A DNA stretch of 64,000 bases from Promicromonospora umidemergens (GTDB lineage: Bacteria; Actinomycetota; Actinomycetes; Actinomycetales; Cellulomonadaceae): NCBI RefSeq assembly GCF_024171995.1, contig NZ_JAMTCT010000004.1, positions 124,001 through 188,000 on the forward strand, read 5' to 3'. The stretch's first letter is position 1. Every line of letters begins with the position of its first letter. The notes under the pieces are model-generated. The model had not been told where the DNA came from, searched no databases, and was given only the letters and a program-made list of their open reading frames with translations. Of the stretch, positions 62,045 through 64,000 are shown one piece after another. A program made the translations under genes and the position numbers.

Positions 62045-62109
62045 TGGTCGTGGGCGTGATCCTTGCGCCTAGGTGTCCGTCCTTGGCTCGATGATCACGC
62101 CCACGGCCA
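62045..62109. terminator. Long-arm inverted repeat between convergent DUF4439 and proS genes
   Basis: Arms 62045-62061 and 62093-62109 (17 bp, one G-T pair) enclose a 31-nt loop. The core is GTGGGCGTGATC with its exact complement. Serves both convergent genes. Confidence 0.7.
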
Positions 62110-62127
62110 CGCCCGCCAGGGCCGTGG

Positions 62128-63954
62128 TCAGGCGAGGAGGGCCGCCACCTTCTCGGCGACCGCGTCCACGACGTCGGCCAGCGGGAGCTGCTCCGCCTCG
62201 CCGGCGCGCGGCCGGACCTCGACCACGCCGTCGGCCAGGCCCTTGCCCACCACGACGACCAGCGGTGCGCCGAGCAGCTCGGCGTCCTTGGACTTCACGC
62301 CCATCGAGACCTTGGTGGGCCGGTCGTCGTAGAGCACCTCGACGCCACGGCCCGCGAGGTCCGTGGCGATGGACTCGGCGGCCTCGTACACCTCGGTGCC
62401 CTTGCCGGTGGCGATCAGGTACACGTGCACCGGGGCGATCTGCGCGGGCCAGGCCAGGCCCCGCTCGTCGTGGTTGGCCTCGGCGAGCGCCGCGAGCGCC
62501 CGGGTGACGCCGACGCCGTAGGAGCCCATGGTGACGACTGCCTGCTTGCCGTTCTCGTCGAGCACGACCAGGCCCAGAGCCTCGGCATACTTACGGCCGA
62601 GCTGGAAGATGTGGCCCATCTCGATGCCCCGAGCGAGCTCCAGGGGGCCGGAGCCGTCGGGAGCCGGGTCACCGGCGCGCACCTCGGCGGCCTCGACGGT
62701 GCCGTCCGCGGTGAAGTCCCGGCCGGCGACGAGGTCGAAGACGTGCTTGCCGGGCTCGTTGGCGCCGGTGATCCAACGGGTGCCGGGCACCACGCGGGGG
62801 TCGAGGAGATAGCGGACCGCTGGGACCTTCTCGCCGTCGGGCCCCTCGACCTGCTCGCCCTGGGGGCCGAGCGCCTGCGGGCCGATGTAGCCCTTGACCA
62901 ACGCGGGGAACTTCTTGAAGTCCTCCTCGGTCGCGGCCTCCGGCTCGGCCGGGCTGAGCGCGGCCTCGATGCGCTTGAGGTCGACCTCGCGGTCACCCGG
63001 CAGGCCGACCACCACGAGCTCGCGGGTGCCGTCGGGCTGGACCAGGGCGAGCACCACGTTCTTCAGGGTGTCGGCGGCGGTCCAGGGCCGGTCGGGGCGC
63101 GGGAACTTCTCGTTCGCTACCGCGACGAGGGTGGCGATGGTGGGCGTGTCGGGGGTGTCCTCGACGTGCGCGGCGGGGGCGTCGTCGTACGGGATCGCCT
63201 CGGGGACGGGCGTGACCACTGCCTCGACGTTGGCGGCGTAGCCGCCGGGCGAACGCACGAACGTGTCCTCGCCGATCGCGGAGGGGCTCAGGAACTCCTC
63301 GGAGCGGGACCCGCCCATGGCGCCGGACATGGCTGACACGATCACGTAGTCCAGGCCGAGGCGCTGGAAGATCTTCTCGTACGCCTCACGGTGCTTCTGG
63401 TAGCTGACCTCGAGGCCCTCGTCCTTGACGTCGAACGAGTACGAGTCCTTCATGATGAACTCGCGACCGCGGATCAGGCCCGCGCGGGGGCGTGCCTCGT
63501 CGCGGTACTTGGTCTGGATCTGGAACAGGATGACCGGCAGGTCCTTGTACGAGGAGTACAGGTCCTTGACCAGGAGCGCGAACATCTCCTCGTGCGTGGG
63601 TGCGAGGAGGTAGTCGCCGCCCTTGCGGTCCTTCAGGCGGAACAGGCCGGCGCCGTACTCCTCCCAGCGGCCGGTGGCCTCGTAGGGCTCCCGCGGCAGC
63701 AGTGCCGGAAAGTGCACCTCCTGGCCACCGATGGCAACCATCTCCTCGCGGACGATCGCCTCGATCTTGGCCAGCACGCGCAGGCCGAGCGGCAGCCACG
63801 AGTAGATCCCCGGGGCGGCACGGCGGATGTACCCGGCCCGCACGAGGAGCTTGTGGCTGGCGACCTCGGCCTCGGCCGGGTCCTCGCGCAGGGTACGGAC
63901 GAAGAGGGACGACATGCGGAGCACGTCGCCCTGGATGAGGCGTGCGGAAGACAT
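62128..63954 (-). CDS. proS: Prolyl-tRNA synthetase
   Basis: 608 residues, bacterial type. Motif 1 [30 protein letters not shown], motif 2 [24 protein letters not shown] near 137-160, the central editing insertion, and the C-terminal anticodon-binding domain ([13 protein letters not shown]). The ATG lies 7 nt after TAGGCT. Complete in the window. Confidence 0.96.
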   Translation of the reverse strand: MSSARLIQGDVLRMSSLFVRTLREDPAEAEVASHKLLVRAGYIRRAAPGIYSWLPLGLRVLAKIEAIVREEMVAIGGQEVHFPALLPREPYEATGRWEEYGAGLFRLKDRKGGDYLLAPTHEEMFALLVKDLYSSYKDLPVILFQIQTKYRDEARPRAGLIRGREFIMKDSYSFDVKDEGLEVSYQKHREAYEKIFQRLGLDYVIVSAMSGAMGGSRSEEFLSPSAIGEDTFVRSPGGYAANVEAVVTPVPEAIPYDDAPAAHVEDTPDTPTIATLVAVANEKFPRPDRPWTAADTLKNVVLALVQPDGTRELVVVGLPGDREVDLKRIEAALSPAEPEAATEEDFKKFPALVKGYIGPQALGPQGEQVEGPDGEKVPAVRYLLDPRVVPGTRWITGANEPGKHVFDLVAGRDFTADGTVEAAEVRAGDPAPDGSGPLELARGIEMGHIFQLGRKYAEALGLVVLDENGKQAVVTMGSYGVGVTRALAALAEANHDERGLAWPAQIAPVHVYLIATGKGTEVYEAAESIATDLAGRGVEVLYDDRPTKVSMGVKSKDAELLGAPLVVVVGKGLADGVVEVRPRAGEAEQLPLADVVDAVAEKVAALLA

Positions 63955-63961
63955 GGGGCAC

Positions 63962-63967
63962 AGCCTA
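63962..63967 (-). promoter_or_regulatory. Likely -10 of proS (TAGGCT, 7 nt to ATG)
   Basis: TANNNT hexamer close to the start with no RBS between; near-leaderless. Confidence 0.45.
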
Positions 63968-64000
63968 TCCGCGAGGGCCGTCGCGGCTCGCCGGAATTGC

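Noticed and set aside
62045-62109. Structured RNA gene between DUF4439 and proS
   Set aside because: It lies between convergent stops with a plain two-arm repeat; a shared terminator is the simpler reading.

Overview
This 64 kb window is chromosomal DNA from a high-GC actinobacterium. The order of its core genes, together with several tandem DUF4328 proteins and F420-type enzymes, suggests Micrococcales, probably Promicromonosporaceae or Cellulomonadaceae-like. That placement is inference from gene content, not from a marker search. I see no rRNA, tRNA, CRISPR array, insertion sequence or prophage. No stretch longer than about 250 bases lacks a gene or gene remnant.

Layout. Positions 1-4791 hold the 3' part of an Lhr helicase gene, followed by a DUF998 membrane protein and a Nei-type DNA glycosylase. 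A DNA-segregation and lipid block (clgR, cinA-type amidase, pgsA, ftsK) occupies 6.6-12.5 kb, with a CapA-like protein inside it. An accessory block at 12.7-23.6 kb holds a TetR/membrane-protein pair, four DUF4328 membrane proteins, an adenine deaminase, an Hsp90-family ATPase translationally coupled to a TPR protein, and a MarR/SDR pair. The rnj and dapA genes follow at 23.8-26.5 kb. A second accessory block (26.5-41.8 kb) carries an RraA-like protein with a P-loop kinase, an aldehyde dehydrogenase, AzlCD, a GNAT, two MFS transporters (one with an in-frame stop, one with a tail running antisense over a decayed GNAT), an APC permease, a lipoprotein/NRAMP-like/PRC-barrel operon, and F420-type and SDR enzymes under a TetR.

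The housekeeping backbone returns at 41.7-47.2 kb (a TPR membrane protein, dapB, an M16 protease, pnp, rpsO). A third small accessory block (47.3-52.5 kb) holds an animal-type haem peroxidase, an ABC exporter and a frameshifted lipoprotein. The window closes with the classical rimP-nusA-ylxR-infB-rbfA-truB-ribF cluster, a DUF4439 lipoprotein and proS.

How the genes work together. RNase J, PNPase, RbfA, RimP, NusA and IF-2 form the RNA-metabolism and translation core. DapA and DapB are the first two steps specific to lysine/diaminopimelate synthesis; about 16 kb of accessory genes separate them here. Regulation is unusually readable. Three divergent regulator/target pairs have palindromic operators in the shared promoter, and an ABC exporter has a double operator without a local regulator. 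At least eight starts share a TANNNT hexamer exactly 6 nt before the start codon, which points to leaderless mRNAs. Overlaps such as ATGA, GTGA or TGATG couple many gene pairs.

The best candidates for under-described biology are the Hsp90-TPR pair, the lipoprotein/NRAMP-like/PRC operon, and a group of decaying loci: the stop-interrupted MFS gene, the GNAT remnant, the poly-G-frameshifted lipoprotein and a pyrE-like fragment between rbfA and truB.
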